Positions 52,645 through 61,329 are shown, counted from the stretch's first letter. The stretch: DNA of 64,000 nt from Bradyrhizobium jicamae (GCF_018130215.1 NZ_JAFCKQ010000015.1:89180-153179), one strand, 5' to 3'. Translations and numbers: made by a program. The notes: generated by a model from the sequence alone, not told the origin.

Positions 52645-53826
52645 CTAGAGACCAAGCACTGCTTTCGCGATGATGTTGCGCTGGATCTCGTTCGATCCGC
52701 CGTAGATCGAGAGCTTGCGCGAGTTCAGGTACTTCTCCGACGCCGTATGCCCGTAATCGGGCCCCGGCATGAATCGGTTGGCGCTGACCGGGTGCTCGCG
52801 GATCGCAAGGCCATCATTGCCGATCGCGCGATGAGTCAACTCGGTGATGTTCTGGAAGATCTCGGTGCCGCGGATCTTGAACAGCGAGGCCGCAGGTCCC
52901 GGATCGATGCCGCGCGCCATCTGCGCCACGACGCGCAGCTCTGTTGCCTCCAGCGCCAGCACGTCGAGCTCGACGCGGGCGATGTCCCTGATGAATTCGA
53001 GATGCGCCGGATCGTCCTCGGGAATCTCGGCCTTCACGATCTTCTTCAACCGCTCGATGTACCGGGTCGAGCGGCCGATGCCGGCCATGCTGGTCCGCTC
53101 GTTGCCGAGCAGGAACTTGGCGTAGGTCCAGCCCTTGTTCTCCTCGCCGATCAGGTTCTCGACGGGGACGCGGACGTTCTCCAGGAAGACGTCATTGACC
53201 TCATGCGAGCCGTCGATGGTGATGATCGGACGCACGGTGACGCCCGGCGACTTCATGTCGATCAGCAGGAAAGAGATGCCGGATTGCGGCTTGGCGGCCG
53301 GATCGGTGCGGACCAGGCAGAATATCCAGTCGGCGTGCTGCGCCAGCGTGGTCCAGGTCTTGTGGCCGTTGACGACGTAATGGTCGCCGTCGCGCACCGC
53401 CTTGGTGCGCACCGTGGCGAGATCGGAGCCGGAGCCCGGTTCCGAATAGCCCTGGCACCACCAGTCCTCGCCGGAGAGAATGCGCGGCAAGAACTGCTTC
53501 TTCTGCGCATCATTGCCGAACGTGTAGATGACGGGACCGACCATGGTGACGCTGAACGCCAGGGGCGGCATCGTGCCGGCGCGAGTCGTTTCCTGCTCGA
53601 AGATGAAGCGGCGGGTGATCGACCAGCCGGGTCCGCCGTATTCCTTGGGCCAGAGCGGCGCGATCCACCCCTTCCCGGCCAGGATCCGATGCCACAGCAG
53701 CATCTGCTCCTTGGTGAGATCCGTCTCCGGGTTGGGGACGCGCATCTCCGCCGGATAATTGTCCTTGATGAACGCGCGAACCTCGTCGCGAAACGCCGCA
53801 TCTGCAGGAGACAGCGCGAGCTCCAT
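52645..53826 (-). CDS. Acyl-CoA dehydrogenase, larger subunit type
   Basis: A 393-residue acyl-CoA dehydrogenase. QGYSEPGSGSDLA is the flavin/substrate signature and IYGGSNEIQRNIIAKAVLG the C-terminal one. The second motif has Gly where classical ACADs have Glu (YEGTS), so the catalytic base must be elsewhere or supplied by a partner. The start ATG at 53826 lies 11 bases after the upstream SDR gene. The etfBA genes at 23-25 kb could receive its electrons. Confidence 0.92.
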   Translation of the reverse strand: MELALSPADAAFRDEVRAFIKDNYPAEMRVPNPETDLTKEQMLLWHRILAGKGWIAPLWPKEYGGPGWSITRRFIFEQETTRAGTMPPLAFSVTMVGPVIYTFGNDAQKKQFLPRILSGEDWWCQGYSEPGSGSDLATVRTKAVRDGDHYVVNGHKTWTTLAQHADWIFCLVRTDPAAKPQSGISFLLIDMKSPGVTVRPIITIDGSHEVNDVFLENVRVPVENLIGEENKGWTYAKFLLGNERTSMAGIGRSTRYIERLKKIVKAEIPEDDPAHLEFIRDIARVELDVLALEATELRVVAQMARGIDPGPAASLFKIRGTEIFQNITELTHRAIGNDGLAIREHPVSANRFMPGPDYGHTASEKYLNSRKLSIYGGSNEIQRNIIAKAVLGL

Positions 53827-53837
53827 GAGACTGCCCC

Positions 53838-54575
53838 CTACCACTTCTCGCCGAAGGGACGGATTTCCAGCTCGAAGGTCCAGGCGCTCTTCGGCTGCTG
53901 GTAGAGCTGCCAGTAGGACGCCGCGACCGACGCGGGCGGCATCAGCAGGTCGGGATCGTCGAGCGCGTTCGGGCCGAGCGCCTCGATGCGGCGCTGCCGT
54001 ACCCATTCGGTATCGACGCCGGAGTCGATGATGAGGTGCGCAACGTGGATATTCTTCGGCCCCAGCTCGCGCGCCATCGCCTGTGCCACCGCGCGCAAGC
54101 CGAACTTGGCGCTGGCAAAGGCGGCATAGCCGCTGCCGCCGCGCAGCGATGCGGTCGCACCGGTGAAGAAGATGTTGCCGCCGCCGCGCGGCAGCATCAG
54201 CCGTGCCGCCTCGCGTCCCGCCAGGAAGCCGGAATAGCAGGCCATCTCCCAGACCTTGCGGAACACGCGCTCGGTGGTCTCGAGGATCGGGAAGTTGACG
54301 TTCGCTCCGATGTTGAAGATGCAGACTTCCAGCGGCGCGTGCTTGTCGGCGTCGTTGAGGAAGGAGATGATCTCCTCCTCCTTGCGCGCATCCAGCGAGC
54401 GGGCGTGAATCTCGCCGCCGGCAGCCTCGATGTCCTTCACCAAGGGTGCGAGCTTGTCGCCGTTGCGGCGACCGGCGAAGATCGTGAAGCCTTCGGAGGC
54501 GAATTTCTTTGCGATTTCGCCGCCGATGAAATCTCCGGCACCGATCACGGCGACCGTCTTGTTTCTCTTCTGCAT
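53838..54575 (-). CDS. Short-chain dehydrogenase/reductase
   Basis: A 245-residue NAD(P)-dependent SDR. The cofactor motif is VIGAGDFIGGEIA, a variant of TGxxxGxG. Where most SDRs have Ser and YxxxK, the active-site region reads FTGATASLRGGSGYAAFASAKFG, with the Tyr apparently replaced by Phe. The C-terminus, WTFELEIRPFGEKW, is shared with the frameshifted SDR at 45.7-46.4 kb, so the two are paralogs. A missing catalytic Tyr would favour an atypical or inactive role. It is read with the ACAD genes. Confidence 0.88.
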   Translation of the reverse strand: MQKRNKTVAVIGAGDFIGGEIAKKFASEGFTIFAGRRNGDKLAPLVKDIEAAGGEIHARSLDARKEEEIISFLNDADKHAPLEVCIFNIGANVNFPILETTERVFRKVWEMACYSGFLAGREAARLMLPRGGGNIFFTGATASLRGGSGYAAFASAKFGLRAVAQAMARELGPKNIHVAHLIIDSGVDTEWVRQRRIEALGPNALDDPDLLMPPASVAASYWQLYQQPKSAWTFELEIRPFGEKW

Positions 54576-54624
54576 GATGTTCTCCGGCCCTTTGCGTTGC
54601 CTAGGATGCTTTCCGAGCGTTGCG

Positions 54625-56178
54625 TCAGTGCGGGCTGCGCAGCGACTCCGCCAATTTGTGTTTCAGAAGCTTGCCCGTCGATGTCGCGGGCAGAGCGTCC
54701 ATCAGGATAATCTCCGACGGGCGCTTGTAGGAGGTGAGTTGCGGCGCAACATGGGCCATCAGGTCCTGCGCGGTGGCGGTCGAGCCCTTGATCAGCTGCA
54801 CAAAGGCTATGACCTCCTCGTTGCCCTCGACCGCCCGCCCGACCACGGCGCATTGCACCACCGCATCATGCGTGCTCAGCACCGCCTCGATCTCGGCCGG
54901 ATAGACGTTGAATCCGGAGCGGATGATCATCTCCTTGGTCCGACCGACGATGTACATCGCGCCGTTCTCGAAACGCGCGAGATCGCCGGTATTGAACCAG
55001 CCCTCGGGATCGATCGCCCTGGCGGTCAGATCAGGAGCGCGGTAGTAGCCGCGCATCACGTTCGGTCCACGGACGTGAAGCTCTCCGACCTCGCCGTCCG
55101 CGACGGCTTTGCCGTCGCGCCCGACCAACTTTGCTTCAAGACCCGGCATGACCGTCCCGACCGTGTGGTCGGCCTTCGGCGAGTCCGGCCGCACGCCGGA
55201 AATGCCCGGCGAGCATTCGGTGATTCCATATCCATTGAGCAGGGGAAGACCGAGTTCCTGCTCGACCCGCGATTTGAGCTCCGGGTCGAGTGGGGCGCCG
55301 GCCACTGCGATCAGGCGAAGCCTGCCACGGTCGAGCTTCGGCAAGCCGGCGGTGCGGCGATATTCAAGCAGGCGCTGATAGGTCGCAGGCACGCCGTTGA
55401 GGATCGTGACACCCTCCTGTGCCATCGCCTTCACCAGCGCAGCCGGATCGTATTTTGCCACCAGGCGGACGGTGGCGCCGACCATCAACGTCATGGTGAG
55501 CAGCGAGATGCCGACAATATGCGAGATTGGCAGAACGCAATACTGCACATCGGCGGCGGTCATATTGCGAAAGGCCGCAGTGCCGCGTGCGCTGAACAGC
55601 AGATTGCGATGCGTGAGCATCACGCCCTTCGGCGTGCCCGTGGTGCCCGACGTATAGATGAGGACGGCGACCTGATTTGCGCCGTCGGCCTCGATCGGCT
55701 CGGCCACAGTCGCCAGGTTCAGGCCGGTGACGGCGATGCCGCGGAGCGGCCCGACATCCTGTACGGTTGCCTCATAGCGGTCGGCATGGTTGGCCGCTTC
55801 CTGGGACACTTCCGCCGTCAGGAGCACGCGGCGGGCGCCGCTGTGATCCCTGATCTGATCGAGCTCGCGCGGCGACAGCCGCGGATTGACCACGATCGCC
55901 CAGGCATCGAGCCGGCTCGCCGCAAGCAGCAGGCAGGCCAGTGGAATGGAATTCTCGCTCACGATCATGATGCGGTCGCCGCCGCGAATGCCCAGCGCCT
56001 GCAGCGCCTCGGCGACGCGCCCAACCGTGCGATCGAGCTCGCGATAGGTGAGCCGCGTCCTGTCGTCGATCAGCGCGATATGATCGGGCGTCGCCTCGAC
56101 GTGCCGATCCATCACCTCATGGATGCGGCTCGGCAAACCTTCCACGCTTCCTTCAGCCACTTGAGTCGACGCCTGCAC
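54625..56178 (-). CDS. AMP-dependent acyl-CoA ligase
   Basis: A 517-residue adenylate-forming ligase (FadD-like, class I). The P-loop is IYTSGTTGTPKGVMLTH, the adenine motif is NGYGITECSPG, and GWFNTGDLARFE and the final ATSTGKLLKHKL are complete. It would activate the pathway acid to its CoA thioester and so open the downstream beta-oxidation. The GTG at 56178 has an AGGGAGG ribosome site six bases before it. It is preceded by the HCCA-isomerase-like gene and followed by the SDR gene. Confidence 0.94.
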   Translation of the reverse strand: MQASTQVAEGSVEGLPSRIHEVMDRHVEATPDHIALIDDRTRLTYRELDRTVGRVAEALQALGIRGGDRIMIVSENSIPLACLLLAASRLDAWAIVVNPRLSPRELDQIRDHSGARRVLLTAEVSQEAANHADRYEATVQDVGPLRGIAVTGLNLATVAEPIEADGANQVAVLIYTSGTTGTPKGVMLTHRNLLFSARGTAAFRNMTAADVQYCVLPISHIVGISLLTMTLMVGATVRLVAKYDPAALVKAMAQEGVTILNGVPATYQRLLEYRRTAGLPKLDRGRLRLIAVAGAPLDPELKSRVEQELGLPLLNGYGITECSPGISGVRPDSPKADHTVGTVMPGLEAKLVGRDGKAVADGEVGELHVRGPNVMRGYYRAPDLTARAIDPEGWFNTGDLARFENGAMYIVGRTKEMIIRSGFNVYPAEIEAVLSTHDAVVQCAVVGRAVEGNEEVIAFVQLIKGSTATAQDLMAHVAPQLTSYKRPSEIILMDALPATSTGKLLKHKLAESLRSPH

Positions 56179-56234
56179 CGAAACCTCCCTGCAGCGATCT
56201 TTCGAGCTTGATTGGTTGTTGAAGTGCTTCCGGC

Positions 56235-56873
56235 TCAGGCGGTCTTGCGCTGCCTTGCGTCCAGTTGCGCGATGATCTCCTCCTCGACCTCGCGCAGACG
56301 ATCCTTGCCGAAAAAGATCTCATCGCCGACATAGAAGGTCGGCGACCCGAACGAGCCTCGCGCCACGGCGTTCGTGGTATTGTCGATCAGCTTCTTTTTC
56401 ACATCGTCCTGCTGGGCGCGGGCGATGATGCGGTCGATGTCGAGACCGGAGGACAGGAACGCGTCGCGGAAAACCTGCGGGTCGTCCATCTTCTTCGGCT
56501 CCGCCCACATGTGGTGATAGGCGGCGCGGAAATAGGGCTCGAACAAGCCTTCGAACTGGGCCGCCACGGCCCCGCGCATCAGCATCAGCGTGTTCACCGG
56601 GAAGAACGGATTCATCCTGTACTGCGTGATGTTGTGGCGGCGCAGGAAGCGCTCGGTCTCGAGCGCGTTGTATTCGGGCTTGTTCCTGATCCCGCGCAGG
56701 GACTCGCCGGGCGAGAGATTGCCGGTCGCCTTGTAAACGCCGCCGAGCAGCACCGGGACGTAGTCGAACTTGACGCCGGTGCGCCGCTCGATGTCCGGCA
56801 ACGCGAGTTCGGCGAGGTAGGCGTTGGGGCTGCCGAAATCGAAATGAAACTCGGCCTTGAGCGGAGCAGCCAT
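56235..56873 (-). CDS. DsbA-family / 2-hydroxychromene-2-carboxylate isomerase-like protein
   Basis: A 212-residue thioredoxin-fold protein of the GST-kappa/HCCA-isomerase group. It begins AEFHFDFGSPNAYLAELAL, with Ser in place of the CxxC redox pair, and includes RGIRNKPEYN, RMNPFFPVNTLMLMRG and GSFGSPTFYVGDEIFFGKDRL. These residues bind glutathione in characterised HCCA isomerases, which act in naphthalene breakdown. It heads the catabolic operon and is divergent from the HxlR gene. Its true substrate is unknown. Confidence 0.9.
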   Translation of the reverse strand: MAAPLKAEFHFDFGSPNAYLAELALPDIERRTGVKFDYVPVLLGGVYKATGNLSPGESLRGIRNKPEYNALETERFLRRHNITQYRMNPFFPVNTLMLMRGAVAAQFEGLFEPYFRAAYHHMWAEPKKMDDPQVFRDAFLSSGLDIDRIIARAQQDDVKKKLIDNTTNAVARGSFGSPTFYVGDEIFFGKDRLREVEEEIIAQLDARQRKTA

Positions 56874-56939
56874 GGAACGCCCTTCCCTTTGTGAGGCGCG
56901 GCGATTGCAGCCACGCGGTTGACCGTGCCGCGACATTAA

Positions 56940-56954
56940 GTTCTATTTTAGAAC
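56940..56954. promoter_or_regulatory. Candidate HxlR operator 1, GTTCTATTTTAGAAC
   Basis: A perfect 6-bp inverted repeat (GTTCTA/TAGAAC) with a 3-base spacer, 66 bases upstream of the first gene of the catabolic operon. A second similar site lies 76 bases further on, nearer the regulator gene. Confidence 0.6.
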
Positions 56955-57015
56955 TGTCAATATGATATTTGTCATCCAATCGCTGCGATGGCAGCATCCT
57001 ATTGAAACGACGTAG

Positions 57016-57030
57016 GTTCTGATTTAGAAT
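57016..57030. promoter_or_regulatory. Candidate HxlR operator 2, GTTCTGATTTAGAAT
   Basis: This imperfect palindrome matches operator 1 at 12 of 15 positions and lies 39 bases upstream of the HxlR start codon. The pair of sites would let the regulator control both itself and the divergent operon. Confidence 0.55.
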
Positions 57031-57068
57031 TTATTTGCGCTGCCGATCGCAGATCGCTGGAGACGCCG

Positions 57069-57569
57069 ATGAAATGGGATACCCTGGAAGAAGAGCCCTG
57101 CTCGGTGGCCCGCACGGTCGCAGTCATCGGTGACCGCTGGACCCTGCTGATCCTGCGCGAATGCTTCCTGCGCATCCGCCGGTTCGATGACTTTCAGGCG
57201 TCGCTCGGGATCACCCGGCATCTGCTCGCCGACCGGCTCAAGAAGCTGGTGCGGTTCGGCGTGCTGCGCAAGATTCCCTATCAGGACGCGCCCAAGCGCT
57301 ACGAATACATCCTGACGCAGAAGGGACTCGACCTCTACCCGATCATCATGTCGATCGTGCACTGGGGCAACATCCACATGGTCGATGCGCGCGGGCGGCC
57401 GATGCTGCATCAACACAAGACCTGCGGGAAGATGTTCGATCCGGTGATGGTCTGCTCCGAATGCGGCGAGCCGCTGTCGGCGAAGTCCGTGCACGTGCAT
57501 CCGGGACCGGGTGCGCGGAAATCCTCGCCCGTGCACGCCAAGGCCGCGGAGCGGGCGAAGGCGGGATAG
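57069..57569 (+). CDS. HxlR-family transcriptional regulator
   Basis: A 166-residue winged-helix regulator. The opening CSVARTVAVIGDRWTLLILRECFL is the diagnostic HxlR motif (Cys then Gly-Asp-Arg-Trp). FDDFQASLGITRHLLADRLKKLVRFGVLRK is the recognition helix, and the C-terminal part holds extra CxxC pairs (CSECGEP) that could bind zinc. It is divergent from the catabolic operon, and two similar palindromes lie between them, so it probably represses both. Confidence 0.92.
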   Translation: MKWDTLEEEPCSVARTVAVIGDRWTLLILRECFLRIRRFDDFQASLGITRHLLADRLKKLVRFGVLRKIPYQDAPKRYEYILTQKGLDLYPIIMSIVHWGNIHMVDARGRPMLHQHKTCGKMFDPVMVCSECGEPLSAKSVHVHPGPGARKSSPVHAKAAERAKAG

Positions 57570-57572
57570 ACA

Positions 57573-58502
57573 TCATCCGGCTTCGACGCATCCCTCCATG
57601 GTGCTGTCGATCTCGCCGCGCGACAGCGCTCCCATCTCGGCGATGAAGACGATCCGTGACCGCGGTGTATCGGGTGCGGGCGCTCCACCAGGGGCCAGCG
57701 TCGCGCGGCCGCCGGCGAGCTGAAACACCATCAGGCGCCCGGGCTGCTCGACCGTCTCGAACAGCCCCTTGGCCCGCGCCAGCTTCGGCGCCAGCCTGCC
57801 GATCGCCTGCTGCAATTGCGGCAGCCGCACCGGCCGTTCCGAGGTCCAGCTCAGCGTCTCGAACCGATCCAGCACGGGCTGCCGCGGCCCCGTTTCGCGC
57901 GGCGTCGGCGCGCGATCGAGATCGGCCGGAAACAGCAGCGTCGCCGGCACCTCGCCATGCACGGCATCGACGATCACCGCCGCCGGCCGCAGCGCGCGGA
58001 CGGCATCGCGCATCCCGGCGTGGTGGGCCGCATCCACCAGATCGACCTTGGCCAGCGCCACCACATCGGCCGCGCGCAGCTGCGAGCGCAGCAACGCATC
58101 GTTCAGCTTCTCCGCCGGCTGCGTCGCGTCGACCACGCACAGCACGGTGTCGAGCGGCGCCTCCTGCCAGATCACCGGGTCCATCAGGTTGCGCACGATA
58201 TCGGCCGGATCGGCCACGCCGCTGGTCTCGATCACGATCAGTTCGGGACGCGGTTCACGCCGCAACAGCGTGGCCAGCGTGCGCAGCAGATCGCCTTCCA
58301 GCGTGCAGCAGATGCAGCCATTGCTCAGGCTCACCACGCCGTCGCTGGCGCCCGCGATCAACTCCGCATCGATGTTGATCGCGCCGAAATCGTTGATCAC
58401 GGCGGCGATGCGTTTTCCTTGCGCATGCGCGAGGAGATGATTGACGACCGTGGTCTTGCCCGCGCCCAGAAAGCCTGCAACGAGGAGGACCGGGACCGGC
58501 AC
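57573..58502 (-). CDS. CobW-family (COG0523) GTPase / metallochaperone
   Basis: A 309-residue GTPase. The P-loop is GFLGAGKTT (10-18) and the family-defining metal motif is GCICC (C63, C65, C66). The DxxG-like ETSGVADP and the AKVDLVDA guanine motif follow, and the C-terminal half contains the CobW_C-type region. Members load cobalt, zinc or other metals into partner enzymes. The GTG at 58502 falls two bases after the amidohydrolase stop, and no alternative start lies upstream. The tight link suggests it may metalate that enzyme. Confidence 0.9.
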   Translation of the reverse strand: MPVPVLLVAGFLGAGKTTVVNHLLAHAQGKRIAAVINDFGAINIDAELIAGASDGVVSLSNGCICCTLEGDLLRTLATLLRREPRPELIVIETSGVADPADIVRNLMDPVIWQEAPLDTVLCVVDATQPAEKLNDALLRSQLRAADVVALAKVDLVDAAHHAGMRDAVRALRPAAVIVDAVHGEVPATLLFPADLDRAPTPRETGPRQPVLDRFETLSWTSERPVRLPQLQQAIGRLAPKLARAKGLFETVEQPGRLMVFQLAGGRATLAPGGAPAPDTPRSRIVFIAEMGALSRGEIDSTMEGCVEAG

Positions 58503-58504
58503 AA

Positions 58505-59998
58505 TCAGCTCGCGGCAGCGACGGGCCGGCGCACCGGCCTGCCGGGCCGGGCCGCGACATCGAGCACCCCGTCGCCGATCAGCGGCTGGCCGCTGACCAC
58601 AAGATGCCGGACGCCTTCGGCCGGGCGGTTCATCGCGGTGAAGGTTGCGCGGTCGGTCAGCTTCTCGAAATCGAACGCGACGATGTCGGCGTCCGCGCCG
58701 GCCTGCAGCCGGCCCTTGCTGCGCATCGCCGGAGTGCTCTCCGATAGGATCTCCGCCGGGATCAGCGCGCATTTGCGGATGCCTTCCATCAGCGACACCG
58801 CGCGGCGCTCGCGCACCCATTCGCGGATGAAGCGGGTGAAGCACCCGGCCGACCGCGGATGCGAAGTGGCATCATCGGGCAGCGGCCAGGCATCGCCGGT
58901 GTAGGGCTTGCCGCTCGACAAGGTCCACGGCATCGCATCGGAGGCGATCGCGCCGCCGGGATAGAGCACCGCCATGTCGAGCAGATCGCGATGATGCGCG
59001 TTGTTCTCGGTATCGAGCACGTGCCACAACACCAGCGTGGACGGCTCCGCCGCCTGCGCCGCCAGCAACTCCTCGCGGCTGCCGAAGCGATGCCCGTCGG
59101 TCACGCGCTGCACCGAATCATAGCCGAGGCCGTTGCGCTCCTCGAACTTCGGATCGCTGAAAAATGCGGCGGCCAGCACGGTCGATCCGGTGCCATAGGG
59201 ATAGGCCTCCACCGTGATCGGCAGGCCCTGCGCCTGCGCCTTGGCGATCAGCGCGACACAGCGTTCGATATCCGTCTTGCTCGAGGAATTGAAGTGACAG
59301 ATGTGCATGTGCGCGCCGGTGGCGCCGGCATAGCCGATCAGGCGGATATAGGCTTCCGCCGCGCTCTCGGGGTCGATGCGCGACATGTAGGCGACATGGG
59401 TGAAGGTCGGCACGTTGTGGGCCGCCGCGAGCTGGCACACCGCGGTCAATTCCTGAACGCCGGCGCCCGGCGCGTAGGCGTTGAGGATACCGATGCCGAT
59501 GCCGCCCTCGTTCAGCCCGCCTGCGATCCGGTCGAGGATGCCGCCGACCTCGGTCTCCGTCGCGACATTGTCGATCCAGCGGCGATCACGCATCGCGCTG
59601 CCGAACGATTCCAGCGAGCTTTCCGCATTCGAACCGGTCATCGCGCCGATGCGCGCGAACGCCCAGTTGGTGGCGGCGCCGTAGTTCAGCACGCGGCCCT
59701 TCTCGGCCTGGCGCTTGTACCAGGATGCGACCGGCAGCACGCCGGCCTCGAGATCGAGCGAGGTGGTGACGCCGTCGAAGGCCTGCATGCGGTCGGCCGG
59801 AATCGACTGGCCGTGCGCGTGGAGATCGATGAAGCCGGGCGCGACCACGAGCCCGGTCGCATCGATCTGCCGCTCGGCGCCACCGAGCCCGGTTCCTACG
59901 GCGGCGATGCGGCCATCGAGCACGGCCACGTCACCGATGGCATCCATCCCGCTGGCGGGATCCACCACCCGGCCGCCGCTGATCACCAAACCGCTCAT
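58505..59998 (-). CDS. N-acyl-D-amino-acid deacylase-like amidohydrolase
   Basis: A 497-residue metallo-dependent hydrolase. The HxH metal motif is FIDLHAHGQ (H60, H62), with further ligands expected in THVAYMS and MHICHFNSS. The long insert region and SLMEGIRKCALIPAEIL end match the D-aminoacylase/D-glutamate deacylase family, which removes acyl groups from N-acyl-D-amino acids. The metal is normally zinc. It is directly followed by a CobW-type GTPase. The ATG at 59998 opens MSGLVISGG; the longer frame is not coding. Confidence 0.9.
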   Translation of the reverse strand: MSGLVISGGRVVDPASGMDAIGDVAVLDGRIAAVGTGLGGAERQIDATGLVVAPGFIDLHAHGQSIPADRMQAFDGVTTSLDLEAGVLPVASWYKRQAEKGRVLNYGAATNWAFARIGAMTGSNAESSLESFGSAMRDRRWIDNVATETEVGGILDRIAGGLNEGGIGIGILNAYAPGAGVQELTAVCQLAAAHNVPTFTHVAYMSRIDPESAAEAYIRLIGYAGATGAHMHICHFNSSSKTDIERCVALIAKAQAQGLPITVEAYPYGTGSTVLAAAFFSDPKFEERNGLGYDSVQRVTDGHRFGSREELLAAQAAEPSTLVLWHVLDTENNAHHRDLLDMAVLYPGGAIASDAMPWTLSSGKPYTGDAWPLPDDATSHPRSAGCFTRFIREWVRERRAVSLMEGIRKCALIPAEILSESTPAMRSKGRLQAGADADIVAFDFEKLTDRATFTAMNRPAEGVRHLVVSGQPLIGDGVLDVAARPGRPVRRPVAAAS

Positions 59999-60149
59999 CT
60001 CGCCGCTCCCTCGTTCCGACGAGACAGCAATAGAGCGAGATGTTCGCACCGGCAACGAGCGCAGCCGCGACCGAGCGTTGCGAGGCGCGCGGAGCAAGGC
60101 AATTTCCGCGTATGGAGGGGGATGGCCGCACGCATGGCGGGAGATTCGA

Positions 60150-61313
60150 TCATCGCACCGTCCGGAAGAATGCGCGTATCTCGTTCGCCAGCGCCTCGGG
60201 CTGCTCGAGCGCCGGGAAATGACCGCCGCGCTCCATCGTCGTCCAGCGCGTGATGTTGCCGTACATGCGCTCGGCCAGCGAGCGCGGCGGCCGCAGGAAC
60301 TCCTTGGGAAAATCGGCGTAGCCGCAGGGCACATGGATGCGCTCTCCCGCCGGAACCATCCACGGGCCGTGCAGTCGCGCGTAATACGGCCAGAAGCTCG
60401 AACCGATGGCGCCGGTCGCCCAGTAGAGCATGATGTTGGTTGCCAGCACGTCGCGGCCGAGCCAGGCGTCGAGATCCCCGTTGCAATCGGTCCACGACCT
60501 CAGCTTCTCCAGGATCCAGGCGGCCAGACCGACCGGGGAGTCCGACAGCGCATAGGAAAGCGTCTGCGGCTTGGTGCCCATGATCTGGATGTAGCCGGTC
60601 TCCTCCTTCAGCCAGTCCGCAAGCTGCGCGAAGAACGCGTTTTCCTCCGGCGTCGGGTTGTCGACCGCGGGCCGCTCGCGCGGGATCGTCAGCAGCGAGA
60701 TCTGGATGCCGGCGACGTTCTCCGGATACGCGTAGCCAAGCCGCGAGCTGACGAACGCACCCCAATCGCCCCCCTGGGAGCCGAACCTGGTGTAGCCGAG
60801 CACATCGATCATCAGCCTCGCCAGCGTGTCGCTGATCTCGATGATGCTGAAGCGACGCTGGTTCGGCCGGTACGAGAAGCCGTGTCCGGGCATCGACGGC
60901 GCCACCACCGTGAAGGCGTCCTTCGGATCGCCGCCGAAGCGCGCGGGATCGGTCAGCATCGGGATGATCTTGCGGAAATCGGCGAACGAGCTCGGCCAGC
61001 CATGCGTCAGCAGCAGCGGCATCGGGTCGGGGCCCCTGCCCTCGACGTGGATATAGTGGAGGTCGATGGAGTCGAGCTCGACCGTGTACTGGCTGAGCTC
61101 GTTCAGCTCGGCCTCGTGCTTGCGCCAGTCGTATTCGTCGCGCCAATAGTCGACGAAGGACCTGAGATAGCGGAGGTCGGTGCCGTAGTCCCATCCGGGA
61201 TCGATCTCGTCGGGCCAGCGCACCTGGTGCAAGCGACGTTTCAGGTCGGCAAGCGTCTGGTCCGGTATGGCGATTTTGAAGGGTTTTGGCATGTGTCGGT
61301 GAGCTTGCGACAT
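60150..61313 (-). CDS. Epoxide hydrolase (EHN type)
   Basis: A 387-residue alpha/beta hydrolase. Residues ~9-110 form the epoxide-hydrolase N-terminal domain (FKIAIPDQTLADLKRRLHQVRWPD). The oxyanion loop is THGWPSSF, the nucleophile Asp lies in SQGGDWGAFV and the His in RGGHFPALE. These are hallmarks of microsomal-type epoxide hydrolases, which convert epoxides to diols. The start may be the ATG at 61313 or the MPKPF ATG at 61292. It lies just after the ABC exporter on the same strand. Confidence 0.93.
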   Translation of the reverse strand: MSQAHRHMPKPFKIAIPDQTLADLKRRLHQVRWPDEIDPGWDYGTDLRYLRSFVDYWRDEYDWRKHEAELNELSQYTVELDSIDLHYIHVEGRGPDPMPLLLTHGWPSSFADFRKIIPMLTDPARFGGDPKDAFTVVAPSMPGHGFSYRPNQRRFSIIEISDTLARLMIDVLGYTRFGSQGGDWGAFVSSRLGYAYPENVAGIQISLLTIPRERPAVDNPTPEENAFFAQLADWLKEETGYIQIMGTKPQTLSYALSDSPVGLAAWILEKLRSWTDCNGDLDAWLGRDVLATNIMLYWATGAIGSSFWPYYARLHGPWMVPAGERIHVPCGYADFPKEFLRPPRSLAERMYGNITRWTTMERGGHFPALEQPEALANEIRAFFRTVR

Positions 61314-61329
61314 TCATGCCCCCGCGTCC

